64,000 nt of DNA, taken from assembly GCA_965214415.1 (NCBI GenBank), contig CBDCBQ010000002.1, positions 310,001 through 374,000 on the forward strand, read 5' to 3'. The position numbers and the translations under genes were made by a program. Source of the DNA: RH-AL1 sp965214415. GTDB taxonomy: Bacteria; Pseudomonadota; Alphaproteobacteria; Rhizobiales; Beijerinckiaceae. A model generated the notes under the pieces. That model did no database searches. It worked only from the letters and a program-made list of their open reading frames with translations, and had not been told where the DNA came from. This document shows positions 43,927 to 52,899 of this stretch, one piece after another (the first letter of the stretch is position 1; each line of letters starts with the position of its first letter).

Positions 43927-46254
43927 CTACGCAACGCGCGGACGGGCGATCTCGCCGCCGGCGGTCTTGATGACGACCGGCACCGACTTGGCGGCGGGCA
44001 CCTTGGAGCGCTCGGCGTAGTGCCAGAGCGGAATGAGCACGTTGCATTCGGGATAATAGCCGCCGACGCAGCCATCGGGGATCGAGTAGCGGTGCACGCG
44101 CAGCCCCGGCACCTCGCGCACGACGTTGTCGCGCGTGAACGCCGACAGCGTCACCTCCTGCCCCTCGGCGAGGCCGAAGCGCTCGATGTCGCGGCCGTTC
44201 ATGAGCAAAATCGCGCGCGTGCCCTTGATGCCGCGAAAGCGGTCGTCGTAGCCGTAGACGGTGGTGTTGAACTGATCGTTTGATCGCAAGGTGATGAGTT
44301 GCAGCACGTCGCCGCGCTTCACCTCGTCGGGGTCCTCGTCGAGGCCGGCGGGCACGATGAAGGTCGCCTTGCCGCTTTTCGTGTTCCACTTGCGGTCGCG
44401 CGCGGCAAGCTTGCGCGGGAAGCCACCCGGCGTGAACAGGCGCGCGTTGAAGGCGTCGAAATCCTTCGGGTAGGTCGCCTGGATCGCGTCGCGCACGAGC
44501 GCGTAATCGCTGACCCAGGCGTTCCAGTCGACCTTGGCCGCGTCCGGCGGCAGCGTTGCCTTGGCGAGCGCCGCGACGATCCAGGGCTCCGAGCGCAGGT
44601 GCCGCGAGATCGGCTTGCGCACGCCCTTGGAGCCGTGAATGCGCGCCGTCGAATCCTCCATGCTCACAGCCTGTCGGCCGGTTGCCTGACGATCGGTCTC
44701 GATGCGGCCGAGCGTCGGCAAGATGTAGGCCTCCGCACCGAAGATCAGGTGCGATCGGTTGAGCTTCGTCGAGATCTGCACCGACAACGGGATCGCGGCC
44801 CAGGCAGCCTCCATGAGCCCAGTCTCGGGGACGGCGCGAACAAAGTTTCCGCCCAGGCCGACGAAGGCCTCGATCTCGCCTTTGAGGATCCCCTCGCAAG
44901 CTTCGATCGTATTCAAACCTATCTTTTCGGGCGGCTCGAAGTGATAAAGCGCGCGGAGCTTGTCGTAGGGCACCAGCGCCGGCTTCTCGGTGATGCCGAC
45001 GGTGCGCTGGCCCTGAACGTTGGAATGGCCGCGCACGGGGCAGATGCCCGCGCCCGGTTTGCCAATGTTGCCGCGGATCAGGAGCAGGTTTGCCACCATT
45101 TGGCAGGCCTCGACGCCCTTGCGGTGCTGGGTCAGCCCCATGCCGTAGACGCCTATGGCCGCCGTCGAGCGCATGTAGGCGTCAGCGGCACGTTCCAGAT
45201 CAGCCCGGCTCAGACCTGATGCGGCTTCGAGCGCGGCCCATTCGTATTCGCGCGCCGCCTGAGCGAACGCCTCGAAGCCGCTGGTGTGCTCTCCAACGAA
45301 GCCGATATCGACCTTGCGGCTTTCGCCGCGCGCGCGGGCCTCGTCGTCGGCGGCGAGGATCGCCTTGCAGAGCCCGTACATCGCCGCGATGTCGCCGCCG
45401 CACTTCACCTGATGATATTGCGTCGAGATGACCTCGCCCTTGTCGAGCGCCAGCTCGATCGGGTTTTGCGGATTCGCGAACCGTTCGAGCCCGCGCTCCC
45501 GCAGGGGATTGAAGGTGATGATCTCGCAGCCGCGCCGGCGCGCCTCCTGCAGCTGGTGCAGCATGCGCGGCGCGTTCGAGCCGACGTTCTGGCCGAAGAA
45601 GAAGATCAGGTCGCAATGCTCGAAGTCGTCGAGGTCGACGGTGCCAACGGGCTGGCCGATCGATTCCGGCAGCGCGACCGACGTGGACTCGTGGCACATG
45701 TTGGAAGAGTCGGGGAAATTGTTGGTGCCGTAGATGCGGCCGAACAGGGCATACATGTACGACGCCTCGAGCGACGTGCGACCCGACGAGTAGAGCACCA
45801 CCTTTTCCGGGTTCATGCCCTTCAAGGCCGCGCCGATCGCGTTGATCGCAAGCGCCCAGTCGACCGGCACGTAGCGGTCCTTCTCGCGATCATAGCGCAT
45901 GGGCTTCGTCAGACGGCCGGCCTCCTCGAGCCGATAGTCCGACCAGGTGCGCAGCTCGCTAACCGTATGATTGGCGAAAAACGCGTCGTCGATCGTGTGG
46001 CTGGTCAGCTCCCACGCCGTCGCCTTGGCGCCATTCTCGCAATACTCAAACGTATGCGGCTTGGCGGGCTTGGCCCAGGCGCAGGAGACGCACATGAAGC
46101 CATGCGTCTTGTTCTGCTTCAGCATCAGCGCGCCGCTCTCGACGAGCGTATCCTCGCGCACCAGGATTTCGGCGACGGATTTCAGCGAGCCCTGACCGCC
46201 GGCAGGACCTTTGTAGGGTCGCAGGTCGACGGCACGGTGCTCTTGATCGGTCAT
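43927..46254 (-). CDS. YdeP/FdhF-like molybdopterin oxidoreductase alpha subunit
   Basis: This 775-residue protein starts at ATG 46254 after GGGGGA. It has the molybdopterin oxidoreductase fold (SSGRTSLEASYMYALFGRIY, NMCHESTSVALPESIGQPVG, GANxPxxG-type ITFNPLRERGLERF) and a C-terminal dinucleotide-binding barrel. The N-terminal CVSCAW replaces the full four-Cys cluster motif of formate dehydrogenases. It belongs to the TIGR01701 group (YdeP, acid resistance in E. coli), with no accessory subunits nearby, so its electron partner is unknown. Confidence 0.88.
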   Translation of the reverse strand: MTDQEHRAVDLRPYKGPAGGQGSLKSVAEILVREDTLVESGALMLKQNKTHGFMCVSCAWAKPAKPHTFEYCENGAKATAWELTSHTIDDAFFANHTVSELRTWSDYRLEEAGRLTKPMRYDREKDRYVPVDWALAINAIGAALKGMNPEKVVLYSSGRTSLEASYMYALFGRIYGTNNFPDSSNMCHESTSVALPESIGQPVGTVDLDDFEHCDLIFFFGQNVGSNAPRMLHQLQEARRRGCEIITFNPLRERGLERFANPQNPIELALDKGEVISTQYHQVKCGGDIAAMYGLCKAILAADDEARARGESRKVDIGFVGEHTSGFEAFAQAAREYEWAALEAASGLSRADLERAADAYMRSTAAIGVYGMGLTQHRKGVEACQMVANLLLIRGNIGKPGAGICPVRGHSNVQGQRTVGITEKPALVPYDKLRALYHFEPPEKIGLNTIEACEGILKGEIEAFVGLGGNFVRAVPETGLMEAAWAAIPLSVQISTKLNRSHLIFGAEAYILPTLGRIETDRQATGRQAVSMEDSTARIHGSKGVRKPISRHLRSEPWIVAALAKATLPPDAAKVDWNAWVSDYALVRDAIQATYPKDFDAFNARLFTPGGFPRKLAARDRKWNTKSGKATFIVPAGLDEDPDEVKRGDVLQLITLRSNDQFNTTVYGYDDRFRGIKGTRAILLMNGRDIERFGLAEGQEVTLSAFTRDNVVREVPGLRVHRYSIPDGCVGGYYPECNVLIPLWHYAERSKVPAAKSVPVVIKTAGGEIARPRVA

Positions 46255-46431
46255 TCTCGTCCCCCGGCCATATGCCAAGCTGTTTTGAAAGCCGGCAGCG
46301 CGCGCGAGGTTCCGGGGCCGCCGGTTTGGCGGATCGTCGCGGCGTCGAAGGGCCGACAAGCTCGGCAAAATGCTTTATGCTCGAACTTGCGAGGTCGTTC
46401 GACTTCGGCAGCCCCGGGGCGGTACGAAAGC

Positions 46432-46758
46432 ATGTTGCTCGCGGACCTGAAGAACGACCCCGTGCTGACGCGCTTCCGTGCCGCGTTGGACGAGATGTAC
46501 GGGGACGAGATCGACCGCGTGGTGCTGTTCGGCTCTCGTGCCCGCGGCGATGCGCGCGCCGACTCGGACTACGATGTGGCGATCTTCCTGAAGTCGATGA
46601 CGGGTATGTGGGAGGAGCTAGACCGTTTGGTGGATCTGAAGATCGCGTTCGTCGAAAGCGCAGGCGCCTTTTTCGATGCGAAACCATTTCCGAAGAGTGC
46701 GTATGACGAGCGGACACCGCTCATGCATGACATCCGGCTCGACGGCCTGGATATATGA
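46432..46758 (+). CDS. MNT-type nucleotidyltransferase (antitoxin-like)
   Basis: This 108-residue minimal nucleotidyltransferase has the motif VVLFGSRARGDARADSDYDV, giving the GS-x10-DxD catalytic site intact. In HEPN-MNT systems the MNT protein neutralises the HEPN partner, in one studied case by AMPylating it. It starts at ATG 46432; its stop overlaps the HEPN start by ATGA, indicating coupled synthesis. Confidence 0.9.
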   Translation: MLLADLKNDPVLTRFRAALDEMYGDEIDRVVLFGSRARGDARADSDYDVAIFLKSMTGMWEELDRLVDLKIAFVESAGAFFDAKPFPKSAYDERTPLMHDIRLDGLDI

Positions 46759-47135
46759 GGCCTGAGACGGCAATCTTCCTTCGGCATGCGAACGTTTGCT
46801 TAAGCCGCGCGGATGTCATGATGACCGTGAACTTGAATGATGATTCAGGACGCGCCGCCTACATTGCCTGTTTCCACGCTGCGCAAGCTTTCATCTTCGA
46901 AAACACTGGGAAGGCTGCGAAGACACATAAAGGCGTGCGATCGGAGTTCGTACGACTGACGAGAGACGACAGGCGCGTCGATGCGGCCCTGCGACGCTTC
47001 CTATTCAAGTCCTACGATTTCAAATCCGCCGCGGATTATTTCACCAGCGGCGATGATACGCTCTCTCCGGAGCAGGCGGCTGACGCGGTCGCGACCGCGA
47101 AGCGGTTCGTCGCTCACGTGATCGACTTGCTCTAA
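46755..47135 (+). CDS. HEPN-domain protein (toxin-like partner of MNT)
   Basis: This 126-residue all-alpha protein matches the PF05168-type HEPN pattern: AAYIACFHAAQAFIFENTGK then KTHKGVRSEFVRL and SYDFKSAADYF. The RNase motif R-x4-6-H seen in active HEPN toxins is not visible in the last helices, so it may be a non-ribonuclease HEPN. It is translationally coupled to the MNT gene, making an intact two-gene module with lower GC than the flanking fdh and fol genes. Confidence 0.87.
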   Translation: MRPETAIFLRHANVCLSRADVMMTVNLNDDSGRAAYIACFHAAQAFIFENTGKAAKTHKGVRSEFVRLTRDDRRVDAALRRFLFKSYDFKSAADYFTSGDDTLSPEQAADAVATAKRFVAHVIDLL

Positions 47136-47141
47136 GCTCCC

Positions 47142-47636
47142 TTAAAGCCAAGCTTCGATCCCGCTCCAGTCGCACCCCGCCGCAGCATCTCCGATCCTCC
47201 GGCCGGCGATCACGAGGTCCGGCGCGATCTCGGCGAGCGGCACCAGCACGAAGGCGCGCTCGAACAGGCTCTGGTGCGGGATGACGAGGTCGGGCGCGTC
47301 GTGCGTTTCGCCGGCATAGAAGAGGATGTCGATATCGATCGCGCGCGGCCCCCAGCGCTCGCCGGCCACCCGCCCGACGAGGTCCTCGACCGCCTTCACC
47401 TCGGCGAGCAGCGCGCGCGGCGGCAGGTCCGTCGCGGCAAGCGCGCAGGCGTTGGCGAAATCCGGCTGCGCGACCGGGCCCCATGGCCTGGTGCGGTACA
47501 ACGAGGACGTGATCTCGATCCGAACATGGCCACGCTCCGCCAGCAGGCGCAGCGCGGCGCCGATCGCGGCGGCGGGATCGCCGAGGTTGCCGCCAAGCCC
47601 GAGACCGATCGGCGTCCATCCCTCAGCCATCGGCAA
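47142..47636 (-). CDS. folK: 6-hydroxymethyl-dihydropterin pyrophosphokinase
   Basis: This 164-residue HPPK has the start IGLGLGGNLGDPAAAIGAAL, SSLYRTRPWGPVAQPDFANA and the ATP/Mg motif RWGPRAIDIDILFYAG (DxD), plus IPHQSLFERAFVLVPLAEI. It transfers pyrophosphate from ATP to the pterin, the step before FolP. It overlaps folP by 14 bases as the last gene of the folB-folP-folK operon. Confidence 0.95.
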   Translation of the reverse strand: MPMAEGWTPIGLGLGGNLGDPAAAIGAALRLLAERGHVRIEITSSLYRTRPWGPVAQPDFANACALAATDLPPRALLAEVKAVEDLVGRVAGERWGPRAIDIDILFYAGETHDAPDLVIPHQSLFERAFVLVPLAEIAPDLVIAGRRIGDAAAGCDWSGIEAWL

Positions 47637-48450
47637 TCGCCGTCGTGACGGCGAAGGCGTCGCGGTGCTCGGCGCAATCGTGGACGCGAAAGATCGTCGC
47701 GCCGCGGGCGTGCGCGGCGAGGTTTGCCGCCAAAGTGCCGACGAGCCGCTCGTCTGGCGCGGCCTTGCCGATCAGCGCCGCGAACAGCGACTTGCGCGAC
47801 ACGCCCACCAGCACCGGAAGCCCGTAGGCCGCAAGCGCGGCGACACCGGCACCCAGCGCGCGGATGTTCTGCGCCTTCGTCTTGCCGAAGCCAATGCCGG
47901 GGTCGAGCACGATCCGCTCCCGCGCGATCCCCGCCTTCGTCGCGATGTCGAGCGAGCGATCGAAGAAGGCACGCAGGTCGTCGACAACATCGCGTCCCTC
48001 GTCGAGATCCGCACGATTGTGCATCATCACGAGCCCGGCGCGGGATGTCGCGACGACATCCGCCATCGCGGGATCGCCTTGCAGCCCCCATTGATCGTTG
48101 ACGATCGCCGCGCCTGCCGCCAGCGCCGCCGAAGCGATCGAGGCTTTCGTCGTGTCGATGGAAACGGGCACGTCCACCGCCGCGATCAAGGCGGCAAGCA
48201 CCGGTGCGAGGCGCGCCGCCTCGTCCCCGGGCGAGACGACAACGTGGCCGGGCCGGGTCGATTCGGCGCCGACATCGATGATCGCCGCGCCGCCCGCGAT
48301 ATGGCGATGCGCTTCGGCGATCGCCGCGTCCGGCGCGAGGAAGCGGCCGCCATCCGAAAACGAGTCCGGCGTCACGTTGACGATACCCATCAGGATCGGC
48401 GTCTTGCGCACCGCCAGCAACAGGGAGAGCGCGTCGGGCCGAGTCGTCAT
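47623..48450 (-). CDS. folP: Dihydropteroate synthase
   Basis: This 275-residue TIM-barrel enzyme has both family signatures: PILMGIVNVTPDSFSDGGRF and GAAIIDVGAESTRPG, then IVLDPGIGFGKT. It joins the pterin pyrophosphate to p-aminobenzoate and is the sulfonamide target. Its ATG overlaps the stop of the upstream folB fusion (ATGA). Confidence 0.96.
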   Translation of the reverse strand: MTTRPDALSLLLAVRKTPILMGIVNVTPDSFSDGGRFLAPDAAIAEAHRHIAGGAAIIDVGAESTRPGHVVVSPGDEAARLAPVLAALIAAVDVPVSIDTTKASIASAALAAGAAIVNDQWGLQGDPAMADVVATSRAGLVMMHNRADLDEGRDVVDDLRAFFDRSLDIATKAGIARERIVLDPGIGFGKTKAQNIRALGAGVAALAAYGLPVLVGVSRKSLFAALIGKAAPDERLVGTLAANLAAHARGATIFRVHDCAEHRDAFAVTTAIADG

Positions 48451-49457
48451 GCCAAGGGGCGCCGCCGCGTGATCTCGATGCCGACCGCGCCGTCGATGAC
48501 GTCGAGCTTCTCGACCTTCACGGTGACGGCGGTGAGCGCCGGATCGGCGATCAGCGAGGCGGCGATCTCCTCGGCTAGCGTCTCGACGAAGGTGACATGC
48601 GGCCGCTGGGCGAGCATGCGGATGGTCTCGATGATGACGTCGTAGGAAAAGACGTCGCGCATGTCGTGCGGCGCGACCGGCGCGCGTTTGACGTCGGCCT
48701 CGACCGAGAAGCGGACGCGCTGACGGGCACCGTGCTCGGCCCGATAAGCGCCGATCGACAGCGGGACGACGAAGTCGCGCACGAAGACGCGGTCGTTGGC
48801 GATCAGCGCGGGGGCGCTCGGCGCGAGGGCTGCGCCATGGCGCGGGATCAGTGCGCGGATCGCGTCGAGCGCCGCACGATCGAGCCTTGCGTCGGCGCGA
48901 TGGTCGTGCCGCACGGCCCGATCGAAGCCGATCACGTCGGGCTCGAGCAGCAGCAGACGGGCGACGTCCGGCGCCTCGAGGCCTCCGGCGAGGCCGAACG
49001 GCAGCGAGGCCGCCCGGCAGGCGAAGGCGAAGGCGTCGAGCGCGGCGACGCCGGCCGCATCGAGCAGCCGCCCCAGGTCGTCGGCCTCCAACATGATGGC
49101 ACCGGCGTGCCCCTTGACCCGCGCGATCGCGTCGAGACGGTCGCCGCAGGTGGCGCCGATGACGGCGACGAAGTCGGGAGACGCGGCGGCCGCACCTGCC
49201 GGCGGCACCGACCCATCGAACGGAAGCGCGATCTCGTTGGCCGCCAGCGCGGTCGCGGCCGCGACGAGTTCCGGCGTCAGGCCCGGACCATCGAGACGCA
49301 GCCGCAGCGTTCCGGTGAAGGCCGCGCGCACAGCCCGCGCGGCGGCAAGATCAGGCGGCGTGCACGCCCGCAGACGAAGCTCGACGGCATCGACGTCCGC
49401 CGCGGCCGCTTCTGTCGCGTCCTGCGCGTCCGCGACGCGAACAAGCATGCGGGTCAT
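48447..49457 (-). CDS. folB: MfnB-like (DUF556) domain fused to dihydroneopterin aldolase FolB
   Basis: In this 336-residue fusion, residues 221-336 are FolB-like (VPLSIGAYRAEHGARQRVRF, MRDVFSYDVIIETI, VETLAEEIAASL, VKVEKLDV with the catalytic-type Lys). Residues 1-205 resemble (5-formylfuran-3-yl)methyl phosphate synthase MfnB of methanofuran synthesis (GLAGGLEAPDVARLLLLEPD, RLDRAALDAIRALI). The two Schiff-base lysines of MfnB appear lost (DAVELRLR near 27; IMLEADD where DTADK is expected). The domain may be structural or regulatory. First gene of the folate operon. Confidence 0.78.
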   Translation of the reverse strand: MTRMLVRVADAQDATEAAAADVDAVELRLRACTPPDLAAARAVRAAFTGTLRLRLDGPGLTPELVAAATALAANEIALPFDGSVPPAGAAAASPDFVAVIGATCGDRLDAIARVKGHAGAIMLEADDLGRLLDAAGVAALDAFAFACRAASLPFGLAGGLEAPDVARLLLLEPDVIGFDRAVRHDHRADARLDRAALDAIRALIPRHGAALAPSAPALIANDRVFVRDFVVPLSIGAYRAEHGARQRVRFSVEADVKRAPVAPHDMRDVFSYDVIIETIRMLAQRPHVTFVETLAEEIAASLIADPALTAVTVKVEKLDVIDGAVGIEITRRRPLA

Positions 49458-49575
49458 CGGCCGGCCCCCCTGCGGGCTTTCGTCGTCGTCGAGATCATGG
49501 CGGCCCGGTTTCGCGTGCGCGTCTGCTCTAGCGGAGAAAGCCGAACGTCTCCATCGCGTTCGATGTGATCCGCGC

Positions 49576-50325
49576 TCAGATCTGGCCGCGCAGGCGATTC
49601 CAGATCAACCAGCCCAACCCGATCAGGATCGTGAAGAAGGCGATCGAGCCGAACAAATCGATAAGGAACGCGAAGGTCGCGGCGGCGACACGTCGCGTCG
49701 TGGACCTGCGGCGTCGTGTCGGTGGACCAGATGCTTCCGACAGAGGCGGATTTGGCGAGCGCCTGGTCGGCTGGACCGAGCGCCTCGGCGGCGGCCCGCG
49801 AACGCCATCCTCGTCGTCCGCGGCGGCGGCCAGGGCCTTGTCGCGCTCGAGCAGGCGGCGGGCGACGTAGTCCGTCACCGCGTCGACCATCCTGTCGACG
49901 CTGTCGCTCTCCGCGAGGACCACGCGACCGTGCCGCGTGTCCTGCAGCAGGCGGTAGCCGCGGGCGTCGCGCGCCATCTCGACAAAGCCGATCATGTCGA
50001 TGAAGAGGCGAGGGTGCGCACCTGGCATCAGCCCGAAGTCGAACATGTCGACATCTTCCGGAATCTGCGCCGACAACGGCCGCAGCGCATCCTCTAGCAG
50101 CTCGAGCCGGCCGAGCCGAGCCGCGCGGAGATCCGCCATCACGCCGACGCGCTCGGCGTCGTCGTAGCGGGCGCGCCGCATCGCCTGTTTCAGGGACTGC
50201 ACGGCAGCCGGGGCGTGCGACCTCGTGTCCTGGGATATCGTAGGAGAGGCCGGCATCGGCGCATCGACGGCGGACGGCATCGTGGCCTCGCGCGATGCTC
50301 CTTCGGGCGGCAGCTCCTGCGTCAT
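49576..50325 (-). CDS. Conserved protein with a C-terminal membrane helix
   Basis: This 249-residue protein starts at ATG 50325 after AGGAG. Residues about 40-180 form a globular region (LKQAMRRARYDDAERVGVMA, PEDVDMFDFGLMPGAHPRLF, DMIGFVEMARDARGYRLL), followed by a Pro/Arg linker and a C-terminal hydrophobic helix (IDLFGSIAFFTILIGLGWLI), making it a tail-anchored inner-membrane protein. I recall similar alphaproteobacterial hypotheticals beside fol genes but no function. Confidence 0.78.
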   Translation of the reverse strand: MTQELPPEGASREATMPSAVDAPMPASPTISQDTRSHAPAAVQSLKQAMRRARYDDAERVGVMADLRAARLGRLELLEDALRPLSAQIPEDVDMFDFGLMPGAHPRLFIDMIGFVEMARDARGYRLLQDTRHGRVVLAESDSVDRMVDAVTDYVARRLLERDKALAAAADDEDGVRGPPPRRSVQPTRRSPNPPLSEASGPPTRRRRSTTRRVAAATFAFLIDLFGSIAFFTILIGLGWLIWNRLRGQI

Positions 50326-50516
50326 CACACTCCTACGCGCCGCAACGATCCGCTCGGCCCAGAGCCAAGGGAGCATAGACCGAATAAGCCCTTGCGGTCA
50401 CCGTTACCAGTCGAGCGTAGTAAAGATGACGCGCGAGGCGCCGGCCGACCGCACCAGCCCGATCCACGGCGAATTAGGTCGTGGTAGGGCTGGAACGGCG
50501 CGGTGTCAGGCGCGGA

Positions 50517-51467
50517 TCAAGCTTGCTGGATCGCGGCCAGGCTCCAGCCGGCCGCGCCGGCACCAGCCCCGCGCGCGAAAGTCCAGACTTCCGTCACCTG
50601 CTGCGGCGCGGTCGAGCTGCCGCTGACGACCTGCCCCGAGCGCTGGTCGATCGTCGCGTCGATGAGCGAAAAGCGCATCGCCACCGTCGCATAATCGGTG
50701 CTGTTCTCGCGCCAGGCTTCGGAAAGATCGCCGCTCAAAAGGTGGACCTCGCCGATCTTGTTGACGACGCCCTGGCTGTGGTTGGCCGCCAGCTCGCTCT
50801 CGAAGTTCTGCAGCATCTCCGCCGTCGCGATCCGCCGCAGCGCATCAACATCACCGTTCGAATAGGCCGTCTGGCTGTCGACGAGCCGCCTCTCGAAAGC
50901 CTCGTAGTCGGCCGGCCCGATCGTGATCGGCGTCGTCCGCGGCGCGTTGCTCGCTCCGCCAAAGCCACTACCAGCGGCGCCGTCCGGAGTCCCCCCGAAG
51001 GCCGAGGCGCCGCCAAAGGCCGGCCGGCGATTGCGGAAAAAGCCCATCACGAGACGGAAGCCGAGGTAGAGCAGGCCGAGCTGGAAGATGAGCCCGATCA
51101 GCGACATGCCGCCACCCAGCCCACCAAACAGACCGTTGCCGAACAAAAGGCCGAACAGGCCGGCGCCGAGGAAGCCGCCGATCAGACCGCGTCCCAAGCC
51201 ACCGCCGAACATGCCGGGTTGACGCATGCCGGAGGACATCCCGGCATTGCCGAAATTCGGCGTGGCCGAGCGCTGGAACGGCGAGACGCTGGGCGCGGTC
51301 GGCGTCGCGGACGGCATGTTGAAGGTGCGCGACCCACGGCTGCCGAACGAGCCACCGCCACCGAGGCGCGCGTCGGCGCCGCCGGACAGCACGACCACGC
51401 CGGAGAGACCAAGCAGCGATGCGAGCACGACGGTACGGAATACTGTTGATGTCGAAGCGGAAGACAT
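50517..51467 (-). CDS. Tim44-like domain protein
   Basis: This 316-residue protein starts at ATG 51467. A signal or anchor segment (VVLASLLGLSGVVVLSGGAD) precedes a Gly/Phe-rich region with helices (GLGRGLIGGFLGAGLFGLLF, LIFQLGLLYLGFRLVMGFF), then a C-terminal Tim44/MRPL45-type domain (ADYEAFERRLVDSQTAYSNG, IATAEMLQNFESELAANHSQ). Bacterial Tim44-like proteins are alphaproteobacterial relatives of the mitochondrial import factor, with roles in inner-membrane protein complexes. Confidence 0.87.
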   Translation of the reverse strand: MSSASTSTVFRTVVLASLLGLSGVVVLSGGADARLGGGGSFGSRGSRTFNMPSATPTAPSVSPFQRSATPNFGNAGMSSGMRQPGMFGGGLGRGLIGGFLGAGLFGLLFGNGLFGGLGGGMSLIGLIFQLGLLYLGFRLVMGFFRNRRPAFGGASAFGGTPDGAAGSGFGGASNAPRTTPITIGPADYEAFERRLVDSQTAYSNGDVDALRRIATAEMLQNFESELAANHSQGVVNKIGEVHLLSGDLSEAWRENSTDYATVAMRFSLIDATIDQRSGQVVSGSSTAPQQVTEVWTFARGAGAGAAGWSLAAIQQA

Positions 51468-51573
51468 GGTCGGACCCTGTCGAAACGGGGCCAATCCCCG
51501 CTGGGCATATATGTGGATCGACTTCAACGTCCGCAAATGTCGCCAAACGGCTCAGGTCCGCGCGATCGGCGCG

Positions 51574-52239
51574 TCACCATGCTATCTTGGGGATCCGCCG
51601 CTTCCACGCCTGGCCCGGCTTCAACTTGGTGCGCACCCAGGCATAGCGGTCGCCACGCGGAGCAGGCGCCCGCGCGACACGGGGTATGGCGGGGACGGCG
51701 GCGATCCTCGCGACGACCGGAAGTGCCGGCGGTGCGCTCGCGATGGCGGGCGGCATGGCCAGCGGCTGTTCGATAGCGGCGACCGGCAGCGTCTTGGGCT
51801 TGTTCTTCGAGCCTGGCTTGCGGCCTCGCCGCTTCGGCGCGAACTCGGCCTCGAGGCGGAGCAGCTCCTCGGGCGGCTGCTCGTCCATGGCGCGAAGCAC
51901 GCGACCGCCGGCCGGGTGCGAGCCTTGCGTCTCGTCCGCGCCCTCGTCATTCGAAGTCGGCCGTGCGCCCGACTCGGCTTCGGCCGGGCGGCGCGCGCCT
52001 GAGAACAGCGCGTCCGCGGCACGCAACGCCGCCTCGTAACCATCTTCCTGCGGCGGTGACGCGAAACGTGCAGACCCAGAGCCCCACGGCTCGGGCGAAC
52101 GGGCCTCGCCCGGCTCCATGTCGTCTTTCGAAGGATCGGCCTTGAAGGGATCCGGCTTTTGCCCTGGCCCGGTGCTCCCGGGCTGACGTCGCGCGTTTCC
52201 TCGGTATTCGGTTACGAACGGTTTGACCGGACGTCGCAT
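51574..52239 (-). CDS. Probable AT-hook-like basic protein
   Basis: This 221-residue protein starts at ATG 52239. It is low-complexity and Pro/Ala-rich, with a RRGRKPGSKNKPK segment that resembles an AT-hook (RGRKP core) and a C-terminal RYAWVRTKLKPGQAWKRRIP conserved in related Hyphomicrobiales proteins. It probably binds DNA or is nucleoid-associated, but this is an inference from the motif alone. Expressed divergently from the YqeY-like gene. Confidence 0.75.
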   Translation of the reverse strand: MRRPVKPFVTEYRGNARRQPGSTGPGQKPDPFKADPSKDDMEPGEARSPEPWGSGSARFASPPQEDGYEAALRAADALFSGARRPAEAESGARPTSNDEGADETQGSHPAGGRVLRAMDEQPPEELLRLEAEFAPKRRGRKPGSKNKPKTLPVAAIEQPLAMPPAIASAPPALPVVARIAAVPAIPRVARAPAPRGDRYAWVRTKLKPGQAWKRRIPKIAW

Positions 52240-52432
52240 TCTGTTCTCACCAATCACGTTGCAATCGCGAGCCGCGGCTCGGCGCGGAATCACCAGAATT
52301 GCCCACCTCTGATAAGTCGGGCATGTCGCGATGACCAGCGTCTTCTTTGCAGTGAATTGCAAACCTGTCTTTTTTGTTGTGCGTAGCCATATCTCCAGTA
52401 TCCGAAGTTGGCAATGATGATCGAGACACTTA

Positions 52433-52882
52433 ATGCGCGAAGCGCTCAACGCTGCTTTGAAGATCGCGATGAAGGCGGGCGAGAAACGTCGGGTCGAGAC
52501 GATCCGCATGGTCAACGCGGCCTTGAAAGATCGCGATATCGAGGCGCGTGGCCAAGGTAAGACCGTGAGCGAGCAGGATATTCTTGCGCTGCTTCAGAAG
52601 ATGGTGAAGAGCCGAGAGGAATCACGCGACATCTTCGCCAAGGCCGGCCGCGACGAGCTGGCGCGGACGGAGGCCGAGGAGATCGCGATCATCCAGGGCT
52701 TTCTGCCGCGGCAGATGGACGATGCCGACGTCGCCACCGCGATCGACGCGGCAATCACCGAGGTCGGTGCCGCCTCGATCAAGGACATGGGCAAGGTCGT
52801 CGCCTCGTTGAAGGCAAAGCACCCAGGGCAGATGGATTTCGGGAAGGCGAGCGGGATCGTCAAGGCGCGGCTGGCGGGCTGA
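52433..52882 (+). CDS. GatB/YqeY-domain protein
   Basis: This 149-residue protein is a complete YqeY: MREALNAALKIAMKAGEKRR, VETIRMVNAALKDRDIEARG, IIQGFLPRQMDDADVATAID and KHPGQMDFGKASGIVKARL. The fold is the tRNA-binding tail of GatB; the stand-alone form probably contacts tRNA, with function not settled. It commonly lies next to dnaG and rpoD, as here. Confidence 0.94.
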   Translation: MREALNAALKIAMKAGEKRRVETIRMVNAALKDRDIEARGQGKTVSEQDILALLQKMVKSREESRDIFAKAGRDELARTEAEEIAIIQGFLPRQMDDADVATAIDAAITEVGAASIKDMGKVVASLKAKHPGQMDFGKASGIVKARLAG

Positions 52883-52899
52883 AGAAGGTCGGATCTCGC

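Noticed and set aside
45286..46431. Upstream extension of the MNT nucleotidyltransferase frame
   Set aside because: It lies antisense to the molybdopterin oxidoreductase; the MNT fold begins at ATG 46432.
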